Below, piece by piece: positions 12,101 to 24,940 of a stretch of DNA of 64,000 nt (the stretch's first letter is position 1; the number at the start of each line of letters is the position of its first letter). The notes below the pieces were generated by a model, which had not been told where the DNA came from, did not search any database, and saw nothing but the letters and a program-made list of their open reading frames with translations. This DNA comes from Polydactylus sextarius (Eukaryota > Chordata > Actinopteri > Polynemidae). The stretch lies in assembly GCA_016801845.1 (NCBI GenBank), contig CM028919.1:3279001-3343000 (forward strand), written 5' to 3'. The position numbers were made by a program, and so were the translations under genes.

Positions 12101-14040
12101 TGACGCTGTGATCATCTCATCCCACCATCTCAAATGAATTACTTCCTCACACACTCATCTTTGACATCCAAATATAATTTAAATTGATCATAAAACTAAC
12201 ACTGAAAAACCTCTGGAAACATTTTGGTACGCTGAAGAAAGAACCATGTTTTACTCAATTCTCTACAGCCATTAGCGGATCCATGCTCTGCATACTGGCG
12301 TAGCTATTAATTTACTGGGATGAAAATATCTGGAGGGAATATTTAATGAAATCTGAGTGATTGAGTGAACTTACATCACCTCTCTCTTAATCAAGGATGT
12401 GTACTACATTTATTGGCTACAAAAGACTGTTAGTATAGAATTATGACCATGAGAAAGCAAAATTTAACACTCAGTTAAATTCAGTTGGTTAGGATGCAAA
12501 TATGTGTAAAATATATGAAAATAATTTTATCTGACTCATTCACACTGTGATATTTATGTACTGATTGTAAGTCACTATTGAGCTTATGAAACTGCCTTTT
12601 ACTTCCTGCTGTCCTGCTTCCACATCTGTGTTCCAAACATTTTCGGATTCGTCACGTCCGTTTGACCTACGGCAACCTGACCCCGAGATTACCTTGTTCC
12701 ACATGTTTCCATTTGATTTGTCCCCTATAGATCTCATGAAACAGAATAAGAGCCCGTGAGAAAAGACCACTAGCAAGATGAAGCTTGTTATTTTCAGTTC
12801 ACACAGAGAACCAGAGGAGCTTTGAGGACCTCAATCGACCTCAGGAACAGAGCTTTTAAAAATTTGAGAGACCCTTGTTGAGCATATTGAACTTTCCTTT
12901 TGTCTGGGAAGCTTTCAGCTCACCCCCTTCCCCACCCCACAGGAACAGCAGCGAAATGTCAATGGTCACGGGATGCATGTCTTGAATTTTTTTTATTTTT
13001 TTGTTATAGCCCAGACAGTAACAAATGCCCTCCTGCTGTTGCTGCTGATAGAGGATAAGCCTGTAATAATATACATAAACAGCCTGAATCACCACAATAT
13101 TATGTTGTTCTTAAAGTGGGGCATATTAGTATTTTAAATTACCTGGAGGCTTGAAAAAGATACTTTCTCTGAAAATACTGCCTCTTCAGCGTTCAAAAAC
13201 ACTGGTGTGACTGACATAATGAGGAAGCAGTTTGAAAAAGAGAAGGCTGCAGCAGACCCACAGAAATATGCTTTTTATTAATACTCTGCAAAGTTTTGAC
13301 GTGACTATGCCTGGAAGATGTGACATTATATGGTGGATATTCATATGTCTTAGTAGTCCAGTCTACATCATATTGTTCCAAAGAAGTGTTACAGTGAAGC
13401 AACGTCAACATAATTGTAACAAGCTGAAATTACATTTGGGTTTGCTGGTTATCAGTTAACAGCCATCACATGTTTGGTCTGGCCCACTGGACTCTGCCTT
13501 TATTGTTTCAATTATACTACTTGAATCAGCTGAATGGCCCATTTATTGAATTAGTCTCCTTTTCAAAAAATGTCTAAAGTATTACAATAATGTTAACCTG
13601 CTCAGCATAGTTTGAAAAGCTGTGATGAGAAAATGGAAAAATGTAGTGGGAAAGAGTTAGAGATTGAATTATGATGAAGCTGAATGTCTGTTCTCTATTA
13701 TTTGCGAAGTGGTAGGAGGTTAAAAGAAAAGTATAAAACTTCATCATTCTTTTTTATACTCCTCTGTAACCATGCAGCAACCTTCATCTTTGACTGAGAA
13801 ACTATACAGTCCAAGTACCTGCAAGCATTTGGAAATTAGGAAGCAGTGACATACATTAGCATTTTGAAAATTTAACATAGCTCAGTGGCAACATGCAGTG
13901 TCATTTTTCACTTTCTGAAAATTACAATATAGTGTAGACTTTCCATGCATACATTCAGACATCTGTCAGGGAGCTGACTCAATACTGGCAAGTCGTCATG
14001 TTTAGTATATTGCCTTTTCCTCCATGGACTTGTCAGAAAA
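9128..14040. other. Noncoding stretch with GCTAG-rich clusters
   Basis: Two clusters of overlapping TTAGC/GCTAG words lie at 9868-9900 (TTAGCATGCTAA) and 10388-10438 (GTGCTAGCTAGCATGCTAAC). Such words are common in fish noncoding DNA and are partly palindromic. A pyrimidine-rich patch of short C runs lies at about 12918-12944 (three G runs on the minus strand, one short of a classic quadruplex). An A12 run is at about 10839-10850. No gene or named repeat recognised. Confidence 0.55.
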
Positions 14041-14075
14041 AAATATTCATACAATGAATATTTGTATGAATATTT
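14041..14075. repeat. Perfect 14-bp inverted repeat, 7-nt loop
   Basis: AAATATTCATACAA at 14041-14054 is exactly complementary to 14062-14075. The loop itself repeats the ATTCAT/ATGAAT theme. It is very AT-rich, so chance or slippage is possible. No RNA family suggested. Confidence 0.85.
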
Positions 14076-17000
14076 AACACGCTGTAGCTGCTGGAAACTT
14101 AATTTACTTCAGCCTGTGCTTCCTTCAGCCAAGTCCTGTGTGCTTTGTTATCACCCTGCTGCATTAAGTTACATGCATACTTTTTTCACTTGCAAATATT
14201 TGCCCTTTTGGATAATAACAAAGATGGGACTAAAACAAGTGAGTCTGGTGTATGAATAAAATACTTGATTATCTCATATTACCCAACTGTCTGGTGTTTT
14301 CTGATTATGATGAAGGACGTTAATTAAGACAGAATAACAAAGAAAAAGTGTGTAACATTATTTGCAATTAATGGTGAGCCTGTTGGTGACTCAACTATGC
14401 ATAAAAAGGCCCAGACCATTTTTCTTGATCAAAGGCTACATCCACACTTTGCCCCTTGAAAATCTCTGAAGCTGTTTTAACAAACTCTTCAATTGAGGCT
14501 GACATATTTAGGTTCAATTTCAACAGACAACCTTGATGTTTTATGAAATTTAAATAGAGAAGATAAAGCTCAGAACATGGCAGGCACATATCATATTTCT
14601 AATTTAAATCATATAAAAATCAATATGCCCAAATGTTCAATATGCCAAAATCAATAACGAACTGACCCTATTAAAGAGAATTATCTGTGTATCCAAAGCA
14701 CACCACAAAGAAAACAATATAGATATATTATATTCCTATGTAACAAAGGTATAAAATGGAAATATAATTAAACACAATTAAATTTCAATTTAATTATACA
14801 TGAACAAAACACAGCTACATGTGTCCCGCAAGGCACATTGTGAACATGAGTCATTGCATGAACACTGTTCAAATAACACAAGCAAATATGTTCTAATGAA
14901 GATTCTTCTGCTTTACCTTTAGGCAACAATTGTCTTAAAAATAGATTTCACAAATTTCACTGTTACATTGTTTAAAAATTCAGTTTGCTGCCTCCTAGTG
15001 GCCATAAAATAGGCTAATACTTCTTTAAGCTCTAGAAAACATGGTTATTTTTCTCCATCATTAACTATTTATAAGTGTTCACATTGCAGAATAGTTTATC
15101 ATCTTCATCAGGGTCATGTGGGTTTGATCATATTTCAACCAATTATTAAGTGAGTCGTGGTGATATGGGATGACAACCCCACTGCTACGATCACATTTAA
15201 TCAAAATTTAGCTTGAACCGTCACCAAATTTTTGTGTGTGTGAAATAAATGAAAAAATAAAAATGATGTTTCATTTTATGTTCACTCCATGATTCATACT
15301 AAGAAGCTGATTGAGAAAACAAGTTTTTAGGGCATTTAAATATTGATGAGTGCAGCAGAAGCATGTAAACTTCAGGCTGAGTGCCAGACAGGGACCAGAA
15401 GTTGGCCTAAAGTATTGTTTTCTTAACGCTTGGTTTTGTTGAGTATAAGAATAATGTGAACTGGTAGTTGCCTTACTTGACTTTTGGGTGTTGAGTATGA
15501 TATACATTTAGATAACATTAACACTTGTGTTTTTAGAATTGAATTGGATTTACATCCATCATATGTAGTCATATACAGTTCATACTATAAATATGATGCA
15601 TTTCAATTAGAATTCTTGGTGCAGATTATGGAAATGGTGCTTAACTGGAGCCCCCATCTTCCTATTATTAAAAATATATTTTTGGATACATTCATTAATT
15701 TTCACCAGCAATGATTGCTTTTCTGGACCAGAATAAGTCCGTGTCAAATGCTGCTAATCACTGTGGTATAACCATGCACTTTAGGTTCATTCAAACACAT
15801 TCCCATGTTCTATCAGTGAGCATGCAGACATCCAACCCAGTCATCACACTGCAAACTACAACATATGATGGCTTTGTCCGAATATTGATAGGGCAGGATT
15901 TATTACCTACACTTCAGCTAGCCACCAGGGCATTTTTCAGCATTTTCACTCTTGCCAAAGGATGAACACTTTTCATATTATTTTGCACACTCAGTGGGAT
16001 TTCCTCCAGTCCTTCCATCAGGAATGTTAAATTTATGTATAATAGATATAATCTCATAGTTTAAAATGAATATTGTCAAATTTATTGAACACATTCCTGC
16101 TCTCAAGGGAATGAAATTTAGTGTCATGTTGGTTTTACTAACCTATCTATGAATCAATATATTCCAGTGCAGCATATCGGAGTGTCCATAAATGATTTCT
16201 TAAGTTTGATTTTGACTTAGTTCCCTGATGTTATTTCAGAGCCTTGCAGTCTCTGCAGTCAAAAATATTCCCACTTTTATGCCAGACACATTTATTCAGA
16301 AGCCAGTGAATGGTCTTGACAGGAGAGTGTCATGCCCATCAAGATAAGCCAGGCCTAGCTCATCCGCGTCATATCTGTTCTTTTTTTTTTGTTTTTTGGT
16401 TTTACATCACCTGTCTTCAACCACTCCTGCTGAAATTAAGGATAATTTATGTCACAGAGAAAGTAATTACTTATGGACACCCACCGCACCTATTAGATTT
16501 AATTGCTCTGTGGAATTAGAATAGAATTAGTGAAACTGAAATTACTTAAGGGAAAATTATTTTATTAAAGCATACATAAAACAGTAAAGCAATATAATAT
16601 ATACTGCACAGTGCTTTGTGGGGTTTGCAAATGAAATGCTTAAACTAATTTCCATAGATAACTAGGATGTGTCAGTGAATGATGGTGCAGTAGTTACACT
16701 GCAAAGACCTCTAGATATGTTTAATTTTTTTTTCCTTTTATATGATTATATGATTAATTCATGAACACTGACACTGGAAACCTAGTTAAAATGTTAAAAT
16801 GCAATATCCATTTTACACTTAACATGGCAGCCACACAATCTCGGGGAATGGAAAAAAGTGCACTTTTCAGTGATCATGTATTCATCAGTCTATCAATTCC
16901 ACAGGAAAACTGACTCTTGTTTTGTTTGACCTTGTGCAATATAAATGAACTCCATGCTGCTAGTGATCATTTATAAATGTAAACTGCAAACTCATGTTTC

Positions 17001-17347
17001 CTTGCTATCATCACTATCACTGATGCTGTACATTTATTTTAGGACTATTTTGATGATCATCAGTGTATATCAGATCATTCATCTGTATAAGTTGTATCCC
17101 CAATGTTCTATAATACAACACCGTGCATGGTAAGCTACTTATTTCAGATAAAATGTAATGTTAGAGTCATTTAGGATTCATGCAGTGGGCACAATGAACA
17201 TCTTACTTCTTGATAAACTCTGTCAAGGTGGCAATCCATCCAGTATTTGTTGACATATTTTAGACTGGTCCAAAATATGTGAAGCAGCATGAAATACAAC
17301 CACTAGCCATGAGCCACTAAGCATATGAGGCTAAGGCCAACAGCCTG
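14076..17347. other. Noncoding stretch, no gene seen
   Basis: AT-rich. The word CTGCCTCCTAGTGGCC at about 14989-15004 resembles a motif common in vertebrate repeats but is too short to assign. Bases 15092-15125 faintly resemble the minus-strand end of the GTTTGCATG-type repeat. Overlapping short frames at 15484-15965 match nothing known. Confidence 0.5.
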
Positions 17348-17374
17348 TTTAAAGCCTGTGCTACAGGCTTTAAA
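17348..17374. repeat. Perfect 12-bp inverted repeat, 3-nt loop
   Basis: TTTAAAGCCTGT at 17348-17359 and its exact complement at 17363-17374 enclose GCT. The word AAAGCT repeats just downstream. It would form a compact hairpin or cruciform. No known element assigned. Confidence 0.85.
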
Positions 17375-18773
17375 GCTAGTTCTAAAGCTAATATTTTATT
17401 CTTAGTTCTTTTGAGGTGTGCTGGTAGGTTGATTTAGTAACTTTAAGACAGATTCAGGCCAGTGGTTTAGCAATTACACTGTAAATTTACAGAGTATATG
17501 TAGTTTGGACAATAGCTGTTAGCTTGTTGCATGAGTGTCATTAGTTCCGACACTGGCCTCCTCTTGAACTTTGTAGCTGAAGACACTCTCTGGATACTTG
17601 AACATTTCAAGTGGCAACTGGGACACACATTGTTCCCAACTCCAAACTGCTGGAGCAGGTTTTTCAGAACCTGTTCAGGATGTCTTCATATTCCTTTAGA
17701 TCAACATGTTCTTCCCTGTCTAACACTTCTATTCATTTCCCAAAGGGCATCTGGGGGTTTATACTTGAGAATAAAAGCATACAGCGTTTTAAAGGTTTGG
17801 GGTGTCAGTCTCTCAGTGACTGCAAATCTCATTCAGTATAGTTACGAAAGGCATTTTTTTTCTTTACCACACTTCAAAGTGAGTGCCAAAGTCTCAAAAA
17901 GTTTTCCTCTTTCTGCAGTTTTGTACCTGCAAATAATACTGTCTACAGAGGAGATAACAAAATGTCTACCGAGGTCAAGGAACTGTGGTTTCTAATATTG
18001 TGTAATCTTTATGCCATCTTCTTCTCAATTTACAGCAAGGAGTAGTCAGTCTTCATACAAAAGGCACAGATGCTCACGTCATTCTGTTTGGCTCTTTTGC
18101 TGAAACTAGAGGCTTAGACTTCTAATAGACTTCTATTTGTGGGCTAAAAGTCATCCAGTTTTTCAACTGTGATAACAAAGTGAGCTTTGTAATGGAAATG
18201 AGGCCAAAAAACAGCAAGGCTGTTATTCATCTTCAAAGTTTCTGTTCACAAGACTGTGTCCTTGTCCCTTTCTGAAAATAGAGTATTTAAATGCACGGTA
18301 AGCTTAGATGTGCAATTATTTTGTGTTCTCTCAAGATACCTTTGGGGGCAAGAGAGGCTTCACAGCAGCATAGATCATAACACAGGTTTGATCAGTAACA
18401 CAAATCATAATGATAATCATTACATGGTAGAAAGCATGCTGAGCCAAAATTCAGCTTTTAGTTGGTGCATCTAACAAAATCAAGGTATTGTTTGGGCCTC
18501 ACTGGAAAACCATTTCTAACCCAGTGATAGTGAAATGTTAGGAGCCACAGTCAACTGCAGTTACCACAGAAGATCCCATAAGCGAGAAGATTTATGTAAT
18601 AAAAAAAGGTTACAAAATCATTAAAACAATCAAATAATAAAATTTCATACACACAGAATGCTACTCAGTGCTGACTGCAAAAGCACAATGATCTTTAGTC
18701 ACCAGACAAGGTTGGGGAATAACTAGGCCCATTGTCAGCTGACTGTGCATTTAGTAGATGTTGCTTTGGGTTG
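17375..18773. other. Noncoding stretch containing the window's longest open frame
   Basis: A 154-codon plus-strand frame at 17531-17995 is the longest in the window. Its predicted product is rich in Leu, Ser and Phe, shows no motif I know, and the DNA around it does not change in composition. I take it as a chance frame, not a gene. Confidence 0.5.
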
Positions 18774-18824
18774 TATGGAGTTAATCATATTATGGAGTTA
18801 GTAGTGTTACGGAGTTAGTTGTAT
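18774..18824 (+). repeat. 17-bp minisatellite, three units
   Basis: Three consecutive 17-base units starting TATGGAGTTA, TATGGAGTTA and TACGGAGTTA at 18774, 18791 and 18808. The first ten bases are well kept and the last seven vary. Confidence 0.85.
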
Positions 18825-21800
18825 TATATACACAAATGTCAGTATGAAAATGATCAGGAAGCAAATGCAGTCAGGACTGGTCTTAAGGATGCATAGATCA
18901 CCCAGGTGCCTGTGCATGCCAAATACTTTCTCTAGTGATTCTTGCACACAGAGTCATGCACATGTGGTATTTATTACATATTCTGCAACTTGTAGTGTTA
19001 TCATGTATCTACCCTCTGCTGCAATACTGTGCAGTCACAGTTGTACATGTGCACATGTGTTCTCATGTATTGATTCTTTTTATTCTATTGTATTTATCAT
19101 ATTGTTTGTATTTTTTCTACTTGAGTTCTACTTGTAGTTATACAGTTGTATCTAGGTATATTTGTTGGACCGGTGGGTCCCTTAGTTCCTCTGGTTGACA
19201 TAGAGTGATTTCCAGAAGGACACTGAATCCCAAGTAGGTCCTGATGGGTAGATGAGCACCTTGTATGGCAGCTATGTCACTATAATTGCATGAGTGAGAA
19301 TGAGAGTTGAATGGTAAAGTGATTTGTCAGCTAAATTAAAAACATGTACTATAACTGCAGACCTTTAAATCAAGATAATGAATTATGTCCAAATGTTTTC
19401 CAGCCGTATTATGCGACATAGTGTTAGGGATCAGGTTTGGTTTCTTCAGAGCTGGCAGCAAATTCATCCCTGTATTTGGCACTGGCAACAATATATGGGG
19501 GAGGAAACAATTAAGTGCTATATTACACTCGTATATCAGTGTTAAACTGATGGAGTCCATTAAATAGAAAAATTAGCAAAGTGTTGGAAATGCAAGGCAC
19601 AGCAAAGGCAGCATCTACTCCAGTCATCCAAGTGTTATCTGCCCAAACCAATCGTAACTCAAAGGTCAATTTATTAGCTGTTAATTACATGTTATGATCC
19701 TCATACAGCCAGTCATCCTGTCTGTGGTGCCATGACCATTTGTGTTTTTTATACAGCTTGTTTAAAGATAGCCTCAAACCAAGAGCAGCCACAGCATTAA
19801 TTGGGAGGAGGTCAAAGTAATAAACTGGGAGTCATTGAAAGTTCAAGGAGAACATTTACATCCACATGCAAATGACTAATCTCAACCATACAAACATGTA
19901 AACAGATATGAAGCTTGTTTGTGCTTGAACGGTATTACTGTACCTGAGGACAGACACCTGCGTACACCTCTAATGTAACAAATCCTTCAACACAACAGCC
20001 CCATGGCTGACAACACAAGGTCTGCACTTCACACTGTGTGTATCTGAGGCAGTGACAGGGGGAGCGACACATTAATTTAATGATCCCTTCAAGCTGGTTA
20101 ATGTTACACATCTGCCCCAAGCCTCAGCTGTAACAATAAAACATGTGGACGTAACAAACATAGTTTCACTGCCAATTCATAATTAATTTGGACAAACACA
20201 CCTGTTGCTGGGGCTCCATAAAATACCAATAATGGAACTGCCACATCCGCACTAAATCCTATTTACCAAGCTGAAATTGTTTATATCACTGTCTGAAACG
20301 GCTGCTGAATATAAATACCCCATTTTATCCTCACTTGGAATAAGTACTCTAGGATCCTTTATGTGAGAAATAGGCCTGCTACCAAATGCACAAGTTTCTC
20401 CTACAATACTTATTCCTTCACATTTTTATTTTGTCATTGCACTCTCACTGTTAACAGAAGTTACAAAACAATAAAATTATCCTTTAAGTGCAGGCCTGCA
20501 GCTCTATAATGATAACCCATGGGAGTGTTTATGGTGGGTGAACAGCCTCAGAGGTGTTATCAACTGACAGTTGCACAAAACTACAATGTTTTGACAAAAA
20601 AACATCTGGAAGCTGAAGAGTCGGCAAAAGCTCATCTTTAGTTGTTTTCATTAGCAGGAGTGGATTCTCAGGCTTTATATACCACTGTTCAGAGAAGCAC
20701 ATCTGATATGTTAGTCAGTAGAAATATTATGAGCTTGATATGCAAAACACCAAATGCAGTCTGCTTTTGTGTACCCAACAGAAATAACGTGACTTTCTAA
20801 AGAAGCAATTTAAAACCAATCATCATAGTGTAGCATAAGGACTACTGAACAAGATGAGGCACATGTGAGGGCTAGGCATAATGGGAAAAATGTGAGTTTT
20901 TTTCATTTTATTTTAAGAATTAAGTTGAAATGTCACAAATTAAGTAAATGATTGTGGTCAAACTTTTGAGAATAAATCAAATTCCTGCCATTAGTGCAAA
21001 TAGTTTCTTCCACCAAATGTCTGGTGTAGATGAATCATTGAGATTGTTGTTCAGAATCGCTGTCATTTTTCTCTTCTAAAACACAGTGTGATAACAAGTA
21101 TCATCAAGGTTTCTGTTCAGGAGAAAGCACACAAACTTGGACGTGACTGCTGCTTTCATGGGAATTAAAATAGCAGCTAATAGTTTGGACAGAAGCAAGT
21201 GTATCGATGGTTACACACACTGCAACACAGAGAGAATATGTTGTATCACAAGAAGACCATAAATCAAATTGATTTATCCTGAAGGCAAAGATCCTGTGTT
21301 TTTTTTCTAACATGCTGTAACAGGCAAGCATTATATGCAATTCCATATGTTTCACATAAATGATGTTTTATGGATTTTACAGACAAGATAAAAGATGTTT
21401 ATTAGTGAACTTTAAATGTGTTTATATCTGAAGAGCAAGACCAGCTGTTTTGGCTGTGTGTTTCCAGACTTTGTGCTGAGAAAATCTACCTCCAGCAGTA
21501 GCTCTGCAGCCAGGAGCAGCTTGATGTATCTAATTCTTGGCAAGAATATAAACGGGACATGCAAAATCAAACAATTCTTTTCACACTAGCTGTGGGATAA
21601 AACCCTTGTTAGATCCCTGTGTGCCTCATCAGGGTTGTCACAACGTCTCATAGGACTTGAATGAGTGACAACTCTGCTTAGCTCACCATATTCAGGCTGT
21701 CCAAAGAGTTCACGGCGCCCCAGGCCAACAAATGTTAGCAAAAGGCTAGGGCTCTTAGACTCTTGTGCTTCTTTCTCCTGCATTTCACAGAAAATCAAAG

Positions 21801-24800
21801 ATCAAAGTCCTGTCTCTGGTTAGCTCGCCGTGTTAATTTTAGCCTCATCCTTATTTCCTGTAGCCTCAGGCTAGGTGTTTTTCCATTGCACAACATGCAG
21901 TGTTGGATACCCCCATCACAGTCAAAAGATAACTATTCCCCACTCTATATCAGTGTTGTCTGATGATATGTGTCGGAAAAGTATCAAGCCTGCAGCTATT
22001 AAAACCAACTAGCAAAGCTAGCTCTATAGCCCAGAGGCCAGGTTAGCCCAGAGCTGATACAGTAAGACTTAAAGGCCCTACAGACACAATTTCCTTTGGC
22101 AATTTCTTCTTTGTACAGTATTCTGATGTTAGGTGAGCTACAGGATAAGTAAGAAAAATGTCCATACACTGTTGCAGTATTCAAATAAAATACAACGTGG
22201 TATAATGAGATAATGACCACTGGGTTAGCATCAGCAACAGAAGAAACATGATTGTAAGAAGCTATTAGGGTGTGTATTATGTTAACCACTTAAATTAATT
22301 TACTGAGATGAGACATGTATTTTTAATTTTGTATCTCAGTGTTGTTCTATAATCCCCTGAGAATTAATCCTTTATCTTTGTGGTTGCCCACAAATGGATC
22401 CAATGCATTAATTTATAATAGAATAAAAACTTAGTTCATAAAGTAAAAAAGAATAATAACACTGTTGAGTTTGTCCAGTTATATCACAAGAAGGCAAAAA
22501 TACTTTACTATGTTACTCTATGCGAGGCCTGTCTTGCATTATAGTGTTTGCAGAAGGGTTTAATGACATTTTAATTAAAACAGCAAATACAACCATGGTA
22601 AATGCACGTCACATGACAATATTACTTCTGAAAAGCACATGAATTAAGACTGAAAACCACAGTGTTAAATCAGCCCTCCCCGCAGAGCATGCTGGGAAGC
22701 TCCCCATGACCCCGGATTCTAATTAACAGTTAAGAAATTAATGAAATTGTTGAGAATGAATAACAAGCACACACGGTTTGCATGTTCTCACACAAGTATG
22801 ATCATAAATATACATATGACCATATATGTACATGCATATCACCAAGACACACAGAATGAATACAAACCACATGCTAACCATTCATTTTATTCTTGTTTTC
22901 TCTCTCTTTGTAGTCATTTTATATGTATATTGCATTTATTTTCAATAATCCTCATCCACATTCAGTGAACACACACAAAATGGCCTCCTGGCTGAACGAC
23001 TGACTTCACACCAATCATTCAACCTCCACATATTCATTCTGCATTAATGACAGCCGGGATTAGGTTGCTGAGTTTTTTTTTTTCTCTTAACTCTGGTTTG
23101 GTTGAATATTTACTTCAAGACCTTCAGCTTCAGCTCCCTAATGTAATATAACACAAACTGTCAGATCTGATTTTACAGTTACTTAGATCATGGACTTAAT
23201 AGCGCAGTCCTGATTCATGAGATACAGATGGCAAAGTGGATGCCTGATGAACAGGGTCTTTATGGTTCTCCACTATTTTGGACCTAAACTGACACAAAAC
23301 CTGTGGGATGAAATTAAATTACCAAATAGTATATCAAATAGTGCGCTACATATACAAGGGAGGCAAAAGGGAAGTCAGCTGACAAAAAGGTACATCTCAA
23401 ATTGAATCTCAGGGATTAATAAAGATTTTGTTGAAAATAAAACCATATTTACAGAGAAGTTTAATGAGATTTGGACACAGAACAGGGAGTCACAGAAGAA
23501 ACTCAATCTTTCTCTGAGCAGTCTATTCATCATGTACACAGTGGATGTACCGTCTGATCTATTTGTGCTCCTCTTTATATTTACATACGGATATGACGAG
23601 CTTGTGCACAATATGTTACAGATGAATCAAACGATTCCCTCTGCCGCCCGCAGAATCAACGCCAAGAATATTGGCTTCTAATCATTTCCTTATGTGACCA
23701 CTTACCGTGAAACCTCTCCTCCCATGTGTGTAACACAATTCAAACTGTATTTTTACCGAGACAAAGTCATTCACCACCACCTCCATTACCACATACTGTC
23801 AGTTTTTACTAACATTGAGAGTACGCACACACCACAGGCTGCATCTTCAGCCCAGCTGCTTTTGTCTGAGGATCATCAACAGAAAGTGAGAAGTATGTAT
23901 TTTGCTGGTTGTGTATGATTGAAATTCTTCAGACATTAGAAGGATTTTCTTCTCTGCTTTTCAATTCAGTGCTACATGAGTCAGCTTTGTTAATACACTG
24001 CACGATTTCTGACTAAGATTTAGGAATAGATTCCCAGTTGTTCCCAGTTGCTGTTGTTCATAACTTAAACATGAAGCCATTGATCTCAGGTCGTCTGCAG
24101 CCCGAGCTAGATCCGACAGTTTTCCAACTTCTCAGCCTGTCAGGGAGAAAGAGCATGGGATATATATACTGGCCTCTCCCCAAGTCTCTCACCTGGGGAA
24201 ACGCTCCATCACTGAGAGAATAGAACAAATGGACTACCACCAGCTTTAGGGGAGGATTTATTACGACAATTTGGATCAGAGAATTGGAAGACTAAAAACT
24301 AATGGTGAGGTAAAAGTGTAGAGCTGGCTGTTTGCCAAATTTGGTACTTGCACCAATAATATTACAATATTTAACACAACTCAAGTGACTTTAAATTGTA
24401 GCCCCGAGAGGATGATTGTAATGCTTATGCGCATTCAATACACTCTGAAAGTGATACTCAGTGCCAGACAGAATCCATTGACAACATTTCCTAATAGATA
24501 ACTCACGTTCTCCTGCTCTTACACAGCAGCTTTGGCTAATGTTTGCTCTCCCTTTCAATAAGGGGATTATACCACAAAAGCAGGAAATGGCCCAGGAAGG
24601 TGTGATCCATTGCTGACAAAACCTTCAGTGAATCAAGTGACAACACGAAGGGATGAGACGCAAACACTTGACAAAAATCCTGCACCTGTGTGAGCGTAAT
24701 TATACGATTATATTTGTGCAGAATCAAAGAAATAAGAAAAGAAGGAGGAAAGATTCTAAACCATAGATATACAGTAGATTTGACATATAAGTCTTGGCTT

Positions 24801-24912
24801 TAAGGATGAGATGCTGTCAAAAGACAGCAGATAAATATTCTAAGGAGTGAAACACTGAATCATTTCACTGACACCTTTTTGTGCAAGATATGGATGAAAA
24901 AGAAAAAAAAAT
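18825..24912. other. Noncoding stretch, no gene seen
   Basis: A long featureless block. A CATA/TACA-rich patch lies at about 22795-22850, and the word TTCCCAGTTG is repeated at about 24032-24052. TAGC-rich words appear around 21820-22030. No transposon, exon or RNA gene recognised on either strand. Confidence 0.5.
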
Positions 24913-24940
24913 AAACAAACAAACAAACAAACAAACAAAC
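24913..24940 (+). repeat. (AAAC)7 microsatellite
   Basis: Seven AAAC units preceded by an A-rich run and followed by A6. This could be the decayed tail of a retroposon, but no body is visible upstream. Confidence 0.95.

Noticed and set aside
12918..12944. Possible G-quadruplex on the minus strand
   Set aside because: Only three clear G runs lie close together; a standard four-run motif is not met.
14989..15004. CTGCCTCCTAGTGGCC motif as a repeat copy
   Set aside because: Too short on its own; no flanking match to a family.
17531..17995. 154-codon plus-strand open frame, longest in the window
   Set aside because: No known motif, no splice or promoter context, no change of base composition; one such frame is expected by chance in this much DNA.
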